Origin: Phyllobacterium calauticae
Lineage (GTDB): Bacteria; Pseudomonadota; Alphaproteobacteria; Rhizobiales; Rhizobiaceae
Direction of reading: 5' to 3'
Length of the DNA stretch: 64,000 nucleotides
Assembly (NCBI RefSeq): GCF_019991125.1
Contig: NZ_JAGENB010000007.1
Location: 1-64,000, forward strand
Both the position numbers and the translations under genes were made by a program. Positions 1 through 8,466 of this stretch are shown here, in pieces (within the stretch, counting starts at the first letter, position 1; every line of letters starts with the position of its first letter). Under the pieces are notes generated by a model, which searched no databases, had not been told where the DNA came from, and worked only from the letters and a program-made list of their open reading frames with translations.

Positions 1-999
1 GTGCTGGCACCCCCGCCCCCACCTGTCGATCTCTATGTTCTGCCGGTGCCTGCGTTCGTGCCCGTGGCCGAGTGGGTCCGCCCGGCGCGTGACATTGCAC
101 CACCTGAAAACAATGTCATCTTCAACAATATTCATAACACGGTGATCAACAACACCACGACGATCGTGCAGGAACCGGCGGCTGCCCCCAGCCCTGGCCT
201 GAGCACCGGCGCGAAAGTCGCCGGCGCCGCTGTTGCGGTGGGAGCCGCGGCGGCCGCCCTGCACGTTGCCCTGCCGCCATCGGTGCAGAAGAAGGCGGCA
301 GTCATGCCAAATCAAAATCCCGTCGTCCCCACCAAACCCGCCGTGCCGGGCCCGGTACCTGCGGCCATCAAACCGCAGGACAACCATTCGCTCCCCGGAA
401 CCAACGGCAGCCGCCTGCCCCTCATCAACGGCAAACCCGCGCTGCAAAACCCGGCACCGGTGCAGACACCTGCCCCGCAGGCTGTGACGAAAACACCCGG
501 AAAAGCCAACGCCGCAGCGGTCAAGCCGCCATTGCCGGGGCACGCCCTCCCGGCCGCCCCAGGCAGTGCCGCACCGCTTGCCCCCGGGAAAGCTGCGGTG
601 TCGACCGGCCAGAACAAAGCCGGGAAAAATGCCTTGCCGGCTACTGTCAACCGCCAGCCCACTATTGCCGCACAGGCCAGGCACAAGGCTGCGCCCAATC
701 CTCAACCCCGGACCATTCCACCGGCGGTAGCAAAATTGAATGCCAGCCCGCGTCCGCACAATCAGGCCGCTCCCCGCCCGCCGGTTCAAAGGGCCCAGCC
801 GCAGAACCAGGCACGGGTCAATGCGCAGGTGAGCAGGCCGTCCGGTGCGGTGCCGCAAGCCCATACGCCAGTGCAAGTGCAGCCGCGACGGCAGGTCGAG
901 GCAAGGCCGCCAGCCGGAAGGCCCCAGCCACATGCGCCGCAAAAGCCCGGCATGAAGAAAGAGTGCGGCGGCCAGGATCAGCCCGCCTGCCCCAAATGA
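1..999 (+). CDS. Pro/Ala-rich hypothetical protein, 5' end cut by window
   Basis: The frame is open from the first base, so the visible GTG is probably not the true start and the N-terminus may lie outside the window. About 332 residues are visible. They start with a Pro-rich stretch and an Asn/Thr-rich patch near residues 37-55. A short Ala/Val/Gly segment near residues 70-90 could be a weak membrane helix. The rest is a long disordered stretch rich in Pro, Ala, Gln and Lys. The C-terminus is basic and carries two Cys (KKECGGQDQPACPK). The composition suggests an envelope-associated or exported low-complexity protein, but I recognise no domain. The DUF1800 gene follows 66 bases later on the same strand and could be co-transcribed. 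Confidence 0.6.
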   Translation: MLAPPPPPVDLYVLPVPAFVPVAEWVRPARDIAPPENNVIFNNIHNTVINNTTTIVQEPAAAPSPGLSTGAKVAGAAVAVGAAAAALHVALPPSVQKKAAVMPNQNPVVPTKPAVPGPVPAAIKPQDNHSLPGTNGSRLPLINGKPALQNPAPVQTPAPQAVTKTPGKANAAAVKPPLPGHALPAAPGSAAPLAPGKAAVSTGQNKAGKNALPATVNRQPTIAAQARHKAAPNPQPRTIPPAVAKLNASPRPHNQAAPRPPVQRAQPQNQARVNAQVSRPSGAVPQAHTPVQVQPRRQVEARPPAGRPQPHAPQKPGMKKECGGQDQPACPK

Positions 1000-1065
1000 G
1001 AAACGGCATCTGCAACGGGAAACGCCGTTGCGATGCACCCAACCTTTATTCGGCGGAGTGAGAGC

Positions 1066-2601
1066 ATGCACAGGGGTCGAATAGCAAGATTTTCAATCTG
1101 CGGGCTGATCCTGCTCAGCCCGCTCCATGCGGCGGCAGCGCCGGCCGCTGACAACCCTGCAGCGCAGATCGTGCGCGATCTTGCGCTGGTCGATGCAATA
1201 ACGTGGGGTGTCAATCCATCGACGATGGCGGCCTATCACACGCTTGGCCGGGAAAAATGGCTGCAAACGCAACTCCATCCCGCGTCCGACGCGCTACCGG
1301 CAGCCGTCCAGGCACAGATCGAGGCCTTGCCGGTCAGCCAGAAATCCGCCTTCGATCTTGCCACGGACTTCGACGCGCAGGGGCGCACCGCCAACCAGAC
1401 GGCCGATCCCGACCAGAAAGCCATTGCGCAAAAGGTTTTTCAGGATGGCATGAGCGACATGGCCCGGCAGGCTGCAACCGCCAGCCTGTTGCGGGCGCTC
1501 TATTCACCCGATCAGCTGCGCGAACGGATGACGTGGTTCTGGTTCAATCATTTCAACGTGCATCAATACAAGGCCAATCTGCGCATCCTTGTCGGCGACT
1601 ACGAGAACAAGGCCATCCGCGCGCACGCGCTCGGCCGGTTTCACGATCTGCTGGAGGCGACGCTGCGTCACCCCGCCATGATCCGCTACCTCGACAATGC
1701 CGACAACGCCGTTGGCCACATCAACGAGAATTACGCCCGGGAGATCATGGAGCTGCACACCATGGGTGTCGGCTCCGGCTATACGCAGAAGGATGTCGAG
1801 GAACTGGCGCGCATCCTCACCGGTGTCGGGATCGATCTCAAACCGGACAATCCCAAGCTGAAACCGGACCTGCAGCCGCTGCTCGTGCGCGATGGTTTGT
1901 TTGAATTCAATCCGGCACGCCATGATTTCGGCGACAAAGTTTTCCTGGGGCGAACGATCAAAGGGCGCGGCTTTGCCGAAGTTGAAGAAGCGCTCGATAT
2001 CCTATGCAAACAGCCGGCAACGGCCCAGCATGTGTCCCGGCAGCTTGCCACCTATTTTGTCGCCGATGTCCCGCCGCCAGCCCTGGTTGACCGGATGGCG
2101 CAGACCTTCATGCGGACGGATGGCAATATCGCGAGCGTCCTCGACACGCTGTTCCATTCCCCCGAATTTACGGCCTCGCTTGGCGGGCATTTCAAGGATC
2201 CTGTCCGGTATGTTCTTTCCGCCATCCGTCTTGCCTATGACACGAAAGTCATCGTCAACAGCGCGCCCGTCCAGAACTGGCTGAACCGCCTGGCGGAAGG
2301 CCTCTATAACCACCAGACCCCCGATGGTTATTCCATGATGTCGACGGCGTGGAACGGATCGGGGGCGATGATGACGCGCTTTGAGATTGCCCACCAGATC
2401 GGGTCCAATTCCGCCGGGCTTTTCAAGGCGGCAACGCCCGATGCGGTGGACCAGCCGGCATTCCCGCTCATCGAGAACGGGCTGTATTTCTCAAGCCTGC
2501 ATCTGAAGCTTTCAGCGCCCACGCAGACCGCCCTGGACAAGGCGATTTCACCACAGGACTGGAACACGCTGTTCCTGTCCTCACCCGAATTCATGCAGTA
2601 A
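1066..2601 (+). CDS. DUF1800 family exported protein
   Basis: A 511-residue protein matching the DUF1800 family. It shows the conserved stretches RMTWFWFNHFNVH, NYAREIMELHTMGVGSGYTQKDVEELARILTGVG and PVRYVLSAIRLAYD. I start it at the second Met (1066), because GGAG lies 7 bases upstream and the protein then opens with a Sec-type signal peptide ending near AAAAPA. An in-frame ATG at 1033 has no such site. DUF1800 genes are usually paired with a DUF1501 gene, as here (24 bases to the next start). The biochemical role is unknown. The export signal and pairing suggest a periplasmic or outer-surface complex. Confidence 0.9.
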   Translation: MHRGRIARFSICGLILLSPLHAAAAPAADNPAAQIVRDLALVDAITWGVNPSTMAAYHTLGREKWLQTQLHPASDALPAAVQAQIEALPVSQKSAFDLATDFDAQGRTANQTADPDQKAIAQKVFQDGMSDMARQAATASLLRALYSPDQLRERMTWFWFNHFNVHQYKANLRILVGDYENKAIRAHALGRFHDLLEATLRHPAMIRYLDNADNAVGHINENYAREIMELHTMGVGSGYTQKDVEELARILTGVGIDLKPDNPKLKPDLQPLLVRDGLFEFNPARHDFGDKVFLGRTIKGRGFAEVEEALDILCKQPATAQHVSRQLATYFVADVPPPALVDRMAQTFMRTDGNIASVLDTLFHSPEFTASLGGHFKDPVRYVLSAIRLAYDTKVIVNSAPVQNWLNRLAEGLYNHQTPDGYSMMSTAWNGSGAMMTRFEIAHQIGSNSAGLFKAATPDAVDQPAFPLIENGLYFSSLHLKLSAPTQTALDKAISPQDWNTLFLSSPEFMQ

Positions 2602-2625
2602 CAGCAACCCGACGAGGAGACGATC

Positions 2626-3819
2626 ATGCATATCAATCGCCGTGATCTCATTGGTGGACTGGCAGCCCTGACCTCCTTGACGGTTGCCGGGCGTGTGTGG
2701 GCAGCGCCCAAAACCGACGCGCGCCTGCTCGTGGTGTTCCTGCGCGGCGCCTATGATGCCGCCAATGTGGTGATCCCGGTCAGCAGTGATTTCTACTATG
2801 CATCGCGGCCGAACCTCGCCATCGCCCGTCCGGACGCGGCCAATGCCGCCTCGGCGCTTTCCCTCGACGTCAATTGGGGCCTGCATCCGGCCCTGAAGGA
2901 CACGATCCTCCCCTTCTATCAGAAAGGGCAGGCCGCCTTCATTCCATTCGCCGGTACGGACGATCTCACCCGCAGCCACTTTGAAACCCAGGACACCATC
3001 GAGCTCGGACAGGACGTCAACGGCACGCGGGATTACCGGTCCGGCTTCATGGCGCGCCTCGCCGGCGCCCTGACACGCGTGCGGCCGATCTCCTTCACCG
3101 ACCAGATGCCACTCACGTTCCAGGGCGGAGAGCCGGTCCCCAACATCGCCATCAACAGCGTGGGCAAGCCGGGCATCGACAGCCGCCAGGCGAGTCTCAT
3201 CAGCGCCATGTATGACGGGAAATCATTGGAGGGGTCCGTGCGGGAAGGCTTTCGCGTCCGCGATGATGTCTACCATGCGATCACCGATCACATGATGGAA
3301 GCCAGCCGCGGCGCCGTCTCCGCCAAGGGGTTCGAGCTGTCCGCACGCCGGATCGGCCGTCTCATGCGCGAGCAGTTCAACCTGGGTTTCGTCGATGTCG
3401 GCGGCTGGGACACCCATGTCAACCAGGGGGCGGCGAACGGCTATCTCGCCGACAGGCTGAGCGAGCTCGGCCGGGGAATTGCCGGGTTCGCCGAAGAGAT
3501 CGGCCCGCAATGGCAGGACACCGTCGTGGTGGTCCTCTCCGAATTCGGCCGCACGTTTCGCGAGAACGGCAATCGCGGCACGGATCACGGCCATGGCAGC
3601 GTCTACTGGGTTCTGGGCGGCGGCATCAAGGGCGGCCGCATCGCCGGTGAGCAGATCGCGGTCGACCAGGCCCATCTTTTCCAGAACCGCGACTATCCCG
3701 TTCTGACCGACTACCGCTCCCTGCTCGGCGGACTGTTCCAGCGCATGTATGGCCTGGACCAGACCGGACTGCACCGCGTCTTTGCCGCCGTGCAGCCGCG
3801 TGACCTTGCCTTGATATGA
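2626..3819 (+). CDS. DUF1501 family Tat-exported protein
   Basis: A 397-residue protein of the DUF1501 family, which is distantly related to the alkaline phosphatase/sulfatase superfamily. The N-terminus MHINRRDLIGGLAALTSL is a twin-arginine signal, so export in folded form is expected. Family landmarks are LVVFLRGAYDAAN near residue 30, FVDVGGWDTHVNQG near residue 258 and VVVLSEFGRTFRENGNRGTDHGHG near residue 305. The Asp/His-rich motifs are plausible metal ligands. A GAGGAG ribosome site precedes the start. It is almost certainly co-transcribed with the DUF1800 gene. The substrate is unknown. Confidence 0.9.
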   Translation: MHINRRDLIGGLAALTSLTVAGRVWAAPKTDARLLVVFLRGAYDAANVVIPVSSDFYYASRPNLAIARPDAANAASALSLDVNWGLHPALKDTILPFYQKGQAAFIPFAGTDDLTRSHFETQDTIELGQDVNGTRDYRSGFMARLAGALTRVRPISFTDQMPLTFQGGEPVPNIAINSVGKPGIDSRQASLISAMYDGKSLEGSVREGFRVRDDVYHAITDHMMEASRGAVSAKGFELSARRIGRLMREQFNLGFVDVGGWDTHVNQGAANGYLADRLSELGRGIAGFAEEIGPQWQDTVVVVLSEFGRTFRENGNRGTDHGHGSVYWVLGGGIKGGRIAGEQIAVDQAHLFQNRDYPVLTDYRSLLGGLFQRMYGLDQTGLHRVFAAVQPRDLALI

Positions 3820-3843
3820 AAGCGCGGGAAACGGGCCGCCGAT

Positions 3844-3866
3844 GCTGATGTCTGCGCAGACTCAGC
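3844..3866. terminator. Candidate terminator between convergent genes
   Basis: GCTGA-T-GTCTGC pairs with GCAGAC-TCAGC, with one bulged T. It lies just after the DUF1501 stop and overlaps the stop of the convergent DedA gene. No long T-run follows, so a terminator role is inferred mainly from position. Confidence 0.35.
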
Positions 3867-4422
3867 TTCCGGCCAGGCTTTTGACTGAGTCCCAGAATGG
3901 TTTCATCTGGTCGGACTGGGTGGAGAAATAACCCGGAGCGATGACGAGAAACGCCCACAGGAAACCCGACGGAATATTGGCCAGCTGGAACCGGAATTCC
4001 GTCATGCCGGCCACCCCGGCGACAACCGGAATGACAGCGCGAACCGGACCGAAGAAATGGCCGAGAAAAACGCTGAAGACACCATATCGCTCGAAAAACC
4101 GCTCGGACCGCTCGACCATGGCCGGATAACGGGAAAATGGCCAGTTTCTCAAGATGGGTTCGTGAAAGTGCCGCCCCACCCAATAGGAAAGCGTATAGCC
4201 CACGCATGCGCCGATGCCGCCGGAAACAAGCAGCGGCCAGAAGGGAAGCCCGCTCGCCCCGAACAGGCCGCCGATGCCCAGAAGGATGATCGTGGAGGGA
4301 ACAAGCAGGGAGAGCAAGGCCAGGGATTCAACCAAGCCGAGCGCAAAGACGATGACCGGCGCCCATTTTTCGTGCTCCCGCGTGAAGGAAATCGTGGCTT
4401 CGATAATATTGGAAAGATCCAT
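3862..4422 (-). CDS. DedA family inner-membrane protein
   Basis: A 186-residue DedA/SNARE-associated family protein, starting at MDLSNIIEATISF. Several hydrophobic segments are visible, roughly at residues 17-50, 52-75, 117-140 and 150-170. The family core includes the conserved ERYGVFSVFLGHFFGPVRAVIPVVAG, with the F-x-R/G-R-hydrophobic region typical of DedA proteins. Members take part in membrane homeostasis, and some act as undecaprenyl-phosphate or phospholipid flippases. The frame is open further upstream, but that extension is Cys/His/Arg-rich and not family-like. The gene is convergent with the DUF1501 gene. Confidence 0.85.
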   Translation of the reverse strand: MDLSNIIEATISFTREHEKWAPVIVFALGLVESLALLSLLVPSTIILLGIGGLFGASGLPFWPLLVSGGIGACVGYTLSYWVGRHFHEPILRNWPFSRYPAMVERSERFFERYGVFSVFLGHFFGPVRAVIPVVAGVAGMTEFRFQLANIPSGFLWAFLVIAPGYFSTQSDQMKPFWDSVKSLAGS

Positions 4423-4528
4423 TGTGCCTGATGAGAATGAGAAATCGTGATGGTTGCAGAATGGCCGGCAACCGAAAGGGACAGACCGGACGGGCCCGTC
4501 CCTTTCATGATGGTCTCCGGCTTTCCGG

Positions 4529-5860
4529 TTACTTGGAAAAGCCTTTCGTCGGGTCTGCCGGGAATGCGGCATTGGCCTGTTCGCCGCGCAGCAGCTTCAG
4601 GGCTTCGATCAGCTGCAGGTCATCCTTCGGATCCGGTGGGACATAGGCAATCGAACCCGATCCTTCCGCATCCTCCTGAACGCCCTTGATATGGCCCTTC
4701 AGGCTGGATTCGCTCATCGGTTCGGCCCGGCCCTTCAGATCGTCCGGCAGCGGCTGTTCGACCGCGATATCCGGCACGATGCCCTTGCCCTGGATCGATT
4801 TGCCGGCCGGCGTGTAATACAGCGCCGTCGTCAGCCGCAGCGCGCCGTTCTCGCCCAGCGGGATGATCGTCTGGACCGAACCCTTGCCGAAGGACCGCGT
4901 GCCCAGCACCGTCGCCCGGCGTTGATCCTGCAGCGCACCGGCGACGATTTCAGCCGCGCTGGCAGAACCGCCATTGATCATGACGATCATCGGCTTGCCG
5001 TTGATCAGATCGCCCGGACGGGCATCGAAACGGGTGATGTCCTGCGGGTCGCGGGCGCGGGTCGATACGATCTCGCCCTTGTCGAGGAAGGCATCGGAGA
5101 CGGCAACCGCCTGGTCCAGCAGGCCGCCCGGATTGAGGCGAAGATCCAGCACGAAGCCCTTGAGCTTGTCGGCGGGAACCTTGCTCTGGATGTCCTTGAT
5201 CGCCTTCTGCAGGTCTTCAAAGGTCTGTTCGGTGAAGGAAATCACCCTGACATAGCCGACATCGTTCTCGACGCGGTACTTGACGGCCTTCACCTTGACC
5301 ACGTCGCGCACGACGGTCAGCTTGATCGGCTTGTCGGCGCCCTGGCGGATCAGCGTCAGCTCGATGGGAGTGTTGACATCGCCGCGCATCTTGTCGACCG
5401 CGTCGTTCAGCGACAGGCCGCGGACATCGGTCCCGTCGATCTGCGAGATATAATCGCCGGCAAGAACACCGGCCTTGAACGCGGGGCCATCTTCCGTTGG
5501 CGTGATCACCTTCAACAGCTGGTTTTCCATGGTGACTTCAATGCCAAGGCCGCCAAACTCACCCTTGGTCTGCACCGACATTTCCTTCGCCTGTTCGGCG
5601 TTCATATAGGACGAATGGGGGTCAAGCGACGTCAGCATGCCATTGATGGCGCTTTCGATCAGCTTCTGGTCATCCGGCGGCGTGACATACTGGTTGCGCA
5701 CCCGCTCGAAGACTTCGCCGAAAAGCGACAACTGCTTGTATGTGTCCGTGCCCGCAGCTTCCGCGGCGGTTATATGCAGCCCGCCCTGCACAGCCACCAT
5801 TGCCGTTGCACCCATCAGGGCTCCGGCCATGAGAAGCGTTAACCTGCGTACCATTTGCAT
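4529..5860 (-). CDS. ctpA: S41 family C-terminal processing peptidase
   Basis: A 443-residue periplasmic serine protease of the CtpA/Prc type. Residues 1-35 form a signal peptide or anchor. A PDZ domain spans about 95-180 (GGLGIEVT...AGDYISQIDGTDVRGLSL), and the S41 protease domain spans about 195-375. From the family spacing I place the catalytic Ser at S301 (GGSASAAEI), the Lys at K326 (FGKGSVQ) and the supporting Gln at Q330. The C-terminal 70 residues are an acidic/charged tail. These proteases trim C-termini of envelope proteins and regulate murein hydrolases. In many Hyphomicrobiales ctpA sits behind an envC-like gene. Here it stands alone, so it may be a second copy or relocated. Confidence 0.92.
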   Translation of the reverse strand: MQMVRRLTLLMAGALMGATAMVAVQGGLHITAAEAAGTDTYKQLSLFGEVFERVRNQYVTPPDDQKLIESAINGMLTSLDPHSSYMNAEQAKEMSVQTKGEFGGLGIEVTMENQLLKVITPTEDGPAFKAGVLAGDYISQIDGTDVRGLSLNDAVDKMRGDVNTPIELTLIRQGADKPIKLTVVRDVVKVKAVKYRVENDVGYVRVISFTEQTFEDLQKAIKDIQSKVPADKLKGFVLDLRLNPGGLLDQAVAVSDAFLDKGEIVSTRARDPQDITRFDARPGDLINGKPMIVMINGGSASAAEIVAGALQDQRRATVLGTRSFGKGSVQTIIPLGENGALRLTTALYYTPAGKSIQGKGIVPDIAVEQPLPDDLKGRAEPMSESSLKGHIKGVQEDAEGSGSIAYVPPDPKDDLQLIEALKLLRGEQANAAFPADPTKGFSK

Positions 5861-6702
5861 TCCTTCCAGAAAATCTGCCTACCCCAAAACGTGGTAACAG
5901 GATAATTATATGCCAACCAAGGCAGGATTAACACGACCAGAATATGACCGACACATACTGTGATCCATAATGCTACACTGCCGCTTCCGGTAAATTACAC
6001 AAGAGCCGTTCGCATGGCTTTTTGGCCCGAGCGCACCATATTTCGCTTGCTCCTATAGCCACTGGAGGATGCAGATTGACACCCGATTGTCAAACGGCAG
6101 CCGCGCATTGACGCCCTCAAACGACGAGCAGCGTGCAAATTCCGGTTGCAGAGCGGTGCACGATGCAGAACAGCAGCAGTGAATTGGACCATATCCTGGC
6201 AAAGCGCCGCCAACTGCGCCTGAACACAACGCAGGAGCTCGCGCGAATCCAGAAGGCGCATCGCCAAAGCCGTAACCTGCATGCGCCGTCCAGTCTTCAC
6301 CTTCAGGGGTGGCTGCAGGCGCGCCTGCGCTCCACTGAGGTCAGGGCCTGCGCGCATCTGGTTGCCATATTGAACTGGTGTTCCCTGCGCCTCATCTGGT
6401 TCGCGCTGCCCCGGCTGGCCACCGGCCGCCTGGCAAAGCGGCGTGCCCGATCCCTGTGGCGGGTTATCGGGAAACTCAACCGGATTGGCATGGGAATTGT
6501 GCGCTGGCAACTGCGCCGCCACGGGTGAAACAGCCGCAGCCAATCCGGCGATCCGCGCAATTTTTTCCACTGCCCATTTTCCGTCATGACACTGTCATGA
6601 TCGTCCTTCTTAAGTCCCTTGCAAATGCTTCGGCAACGATGGCAGAGTACCGCGAATAGCGTCCTTTATTCATTGCATTCAAGCCATTTGGGGGCCCGGC
6701 TT
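5861..6702. other. 840-base region with no convincing gene
   Basis: This lies between the divergent starts of ctpA and the anion-type permease. The first 130 bases are comparatively AT-rich and probably hold the ctpA promoter. The rest is GC-rich, with overlapping open frames on both strands, none of which I recognise. The best candidate is the minus-strand frame listed separately. No tRNA-like fold or repeat was noticed. Confidence 0.5.
5995..6570 (-). CDS. Possible small secreted protein (doubtful)
   Basis: A 191-residue frame from a GTG start. Its N-terminus (EKIARIAGLAAAVSPVAAQLPAH) resembles a short signal peptide, followed by a Pro/Gln/Gly-rich linker and a basic C-terminal half. Codon third positions are GC-rich in the first half, as in neighbouring genes, and less convincing in the second half. 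Another frame (6133-6528, plus strand) covers the same DNA, and only one can be real. No family recognised. The gene may be decayed or spurious. Confidence 0.3.
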   Translation of the reverse strand: MEKIARIAGLAAAVSPVAAQLPAHNSHANPVEFPDNPPQGSGTPLCQAAGGQPGQREPDEAQGTPVQYGNQMRAGPDLSGAQARLQPPLKVKTGRRMQVTALAMRLLDSRELLRCVQAQLAALCQDMVQFTAAVLHRAPLCNRNLHAARRLRASMRGCRLTIGCQSASSSGYRSKRNMVRSGQKAMRTALV

Positions 6703-8436
6703 ATGGCGTTTCAAAAGTATACACCGCCTGCCATCGGCCGCTCGATGTGGCTGAGCATGTGGGACCTGATGGCTTTGCTTTTGGTGATCGGCGCCATCGT
6801 GCTGATCGCCTATGGCGTCCGCGTGACCACGGTTCCGCTGTCGACACTTGAAGCCGCCCCGCTTTCCCTCGATCCATCCAATCTGCCGGTTTACGCACTG
6901 CGCACCATGCTGCGCATGCTCCTGGCCATTGCCCTGTCGCTCGTCTTCACCTTCATCTATGCCGCAGCCGCCGCCAAGAGCCGGCGTGCCGAGATGGTGC
7001 TGGTTCCCATTCTCGATATTCTCCAGTCCGTGCCGATCCTCGGCTTCCTGACCTTTACCGTCACCTTCTTCCTCAACCTGTTTCCGGGCAGCGTCCTTGG
7101 CGCCGAACTGGCATCCGTGTTTGCCATCTTCACCAGCCAGGCCTGGAACATGACGTTCAGCATGTATCAATCCATGCGCAACGAGCCGAAAGACCTGGAG
7201 GAGGCAACGCAGAGTTTCCACCTGACGGGCTGGCAGCGGTTCTGGCGGCTGGACGTTCCGTTTGCGATGCCCGGTCTTGTCTGGAATACCATGATGTCGA
7301 TGTCGGGAGGCTGGTTCTTCGTCGTGGCGTCGGAGGCAATCACCGTCGGCGACACCACCGTTACCCTGCCGGGGGTTGGCTCCTACGTCGCGCTGGCCAT
7401 CAAGGAGCAGAACATCATGGCAATCTTCTATGCCACGATGGCGATGCTCGCCGTCATCCTGCTCTACGATCAGTTCCTGTTCCGACCGCTCGTGGCCTGG
7501 GCCGACAAGTTCCGCTTTGAAACAACCTCGTCGGAAACGGTTCCAAGTTCCTGGATGCTGGACCTGTTTCGCCGGGCCCGGATCACACGCCTGCTCGCCG
7601 CCCCGGTCGCCTTTCTTTCCCGTCTGGTCTGGAACCTGCGTTTGCCGGCGCTGCCGACATTCGGCTCGGGTGACGCAAAGCCCGCGACGTCACGCCTTCT
7701 CGACCGGCTCTGGCTTGCCTTCATTGTTCTTGCCGCAGGCTATGCGGCCTATATCAGCATCATCTATCTCAAGGCCAATATTGCCTGGTCCGATGTGGCG
7801 ACCGCCGTCGGCAACGGGTTCATCACCCTGTTGAGGGTGACCGTTCTGATGATACTCGCGACACTTGTCTGGGTGCCTGTCGGTGTATGGATCGGACTGC
7901 GGCCGAAACTGGCGCAGAAAGTCCAGCCGCTGGCCCAGTTTCTGGCGGCGTTTCCCGCCAACATCGCATTCCCCGCCTTCGTCGTGCTGATCGTGCATTT
8001 CGGTCTCAACGCCAATATCTGGCTCAGCCCGCTGATGATCCTAGGCACGCAGTGGTACATTCTCTTCAATGTCATTGCCGGGGCCAGCGCCTTTCCCAGC
8101 GATCTCAAGGAAGCGGCGAACAGCTTTCATCTCCGTGGCTGGCGCTGGTGGTTCAAAGTCATTCTCCCCGGCATTTTCCCCTATTACATCACCGGCGCGA
8201 TCACGGCCTCCGGCGGTGCGTGGAATGCCAGCATCGTTGCCGAAGTGGCCAGCTGGGGTGACACGCAACTGACGACACCGGGGCTCGGATCATACATCGC
8301 CAATGCCACCACGGCGGGAGATTTCCCGCGTGTCGTGCTTGGCATCGCCGTCATGTGCATCTTTGTAACGCTGTTCAATCGCCTGTTCTGGCGCCCGCTC
8401 TACGCCTTTGGCGAGCGGCGCCTTCGTCTCGGCTAG
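6703..8436 (+). CDS. ABC importer, duplicated permease (anion/nitrate-sulfonate type)
   Basis: A 577-residue inner-membrane protein with two complete binding-protein-dependent permease domains fused in one chain, at about residues 60-260 and 355-560. Each half carries an EAA-type loop that contacts the ATPase: EPKDLEEATQSFHLTGWQRFWRLDVPFAMPG, and SDLKEAANSFHLRGWRWWFKVILPGIFP. This architecture matches the duplicated-permease anion transporters (COG4986). The start is ATG at 6703, after a GGGGG stretch. The matching ATPase follows 30 bases later. No substrate-binding protein gene is next to either, which is unusual for an importer. The substrate (nitrate, sulfonate, bicarbonate or other) cannot be read from sequence. 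Confidence 0.9.
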   Translation: MAFQKYTPPAIGRSMWLSMWDLMALLLVIGAIVLIAYGVRVTTVPLSTLEAAPLSLDPSNLPVYALRTMLRMLLAIALSLVFTFIYAAAAAKSRRAEMVLVPILDILQSVPILGFLTFTVTFFLNLFPGSVLGAELASVFAIFTSQAWNMTFSMYQSMRNEPKDLEEATQSFHLTGWQRFWRLDVPFAMPGLVWNTMMSMSGGWFFVVASEAITVGDTTVTLPGVGSYVALAIKEQNIMAIFYATMAMLAVILLYDQFLFRPLVAWADKFRFETTSSETVPSSWMLDLFRRARITRLLAAPVAFLSRLVWNLRLPALPTFGSGDAKPATSRLLDRLWLAFIVLAAGYAAYISIIYLKANIAWSDVATAVGNGFITLLRVTVLMILATLVWVPVGVWIGLRPKLAQKVQPLAQFLAAFPANIAFPAFVVLIVHFGLNANIWLSPLMILGTQWYILFNVIAGASAFPSDLKEAANSFHLRGWRWWFKVILPGIFPYYITGAITASGGAWNASIVAEVASWGDTQLTTPGLGSYIANATTAGDFPRVVLGIAVMCIFVTLFNRLFWRPLYAFGERRLRLG

Positions 8437-8466
8437 TGCCGGATTATCGGATCAAAGGAATGTTCA

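Noticed and set aside
4691-5842. Plus-strand open frame opposite ctpA
   Set aside because: Composition is an Asp/Arg/His-rich mirror of the protease gene, with no start signal.
6133-6528. Plus-strand frame in the ctpA-permease gap
   Set aside because: No ribosome site and an Arg/Leu-rich, implausible composition; the minus-strand frame is slightly better.
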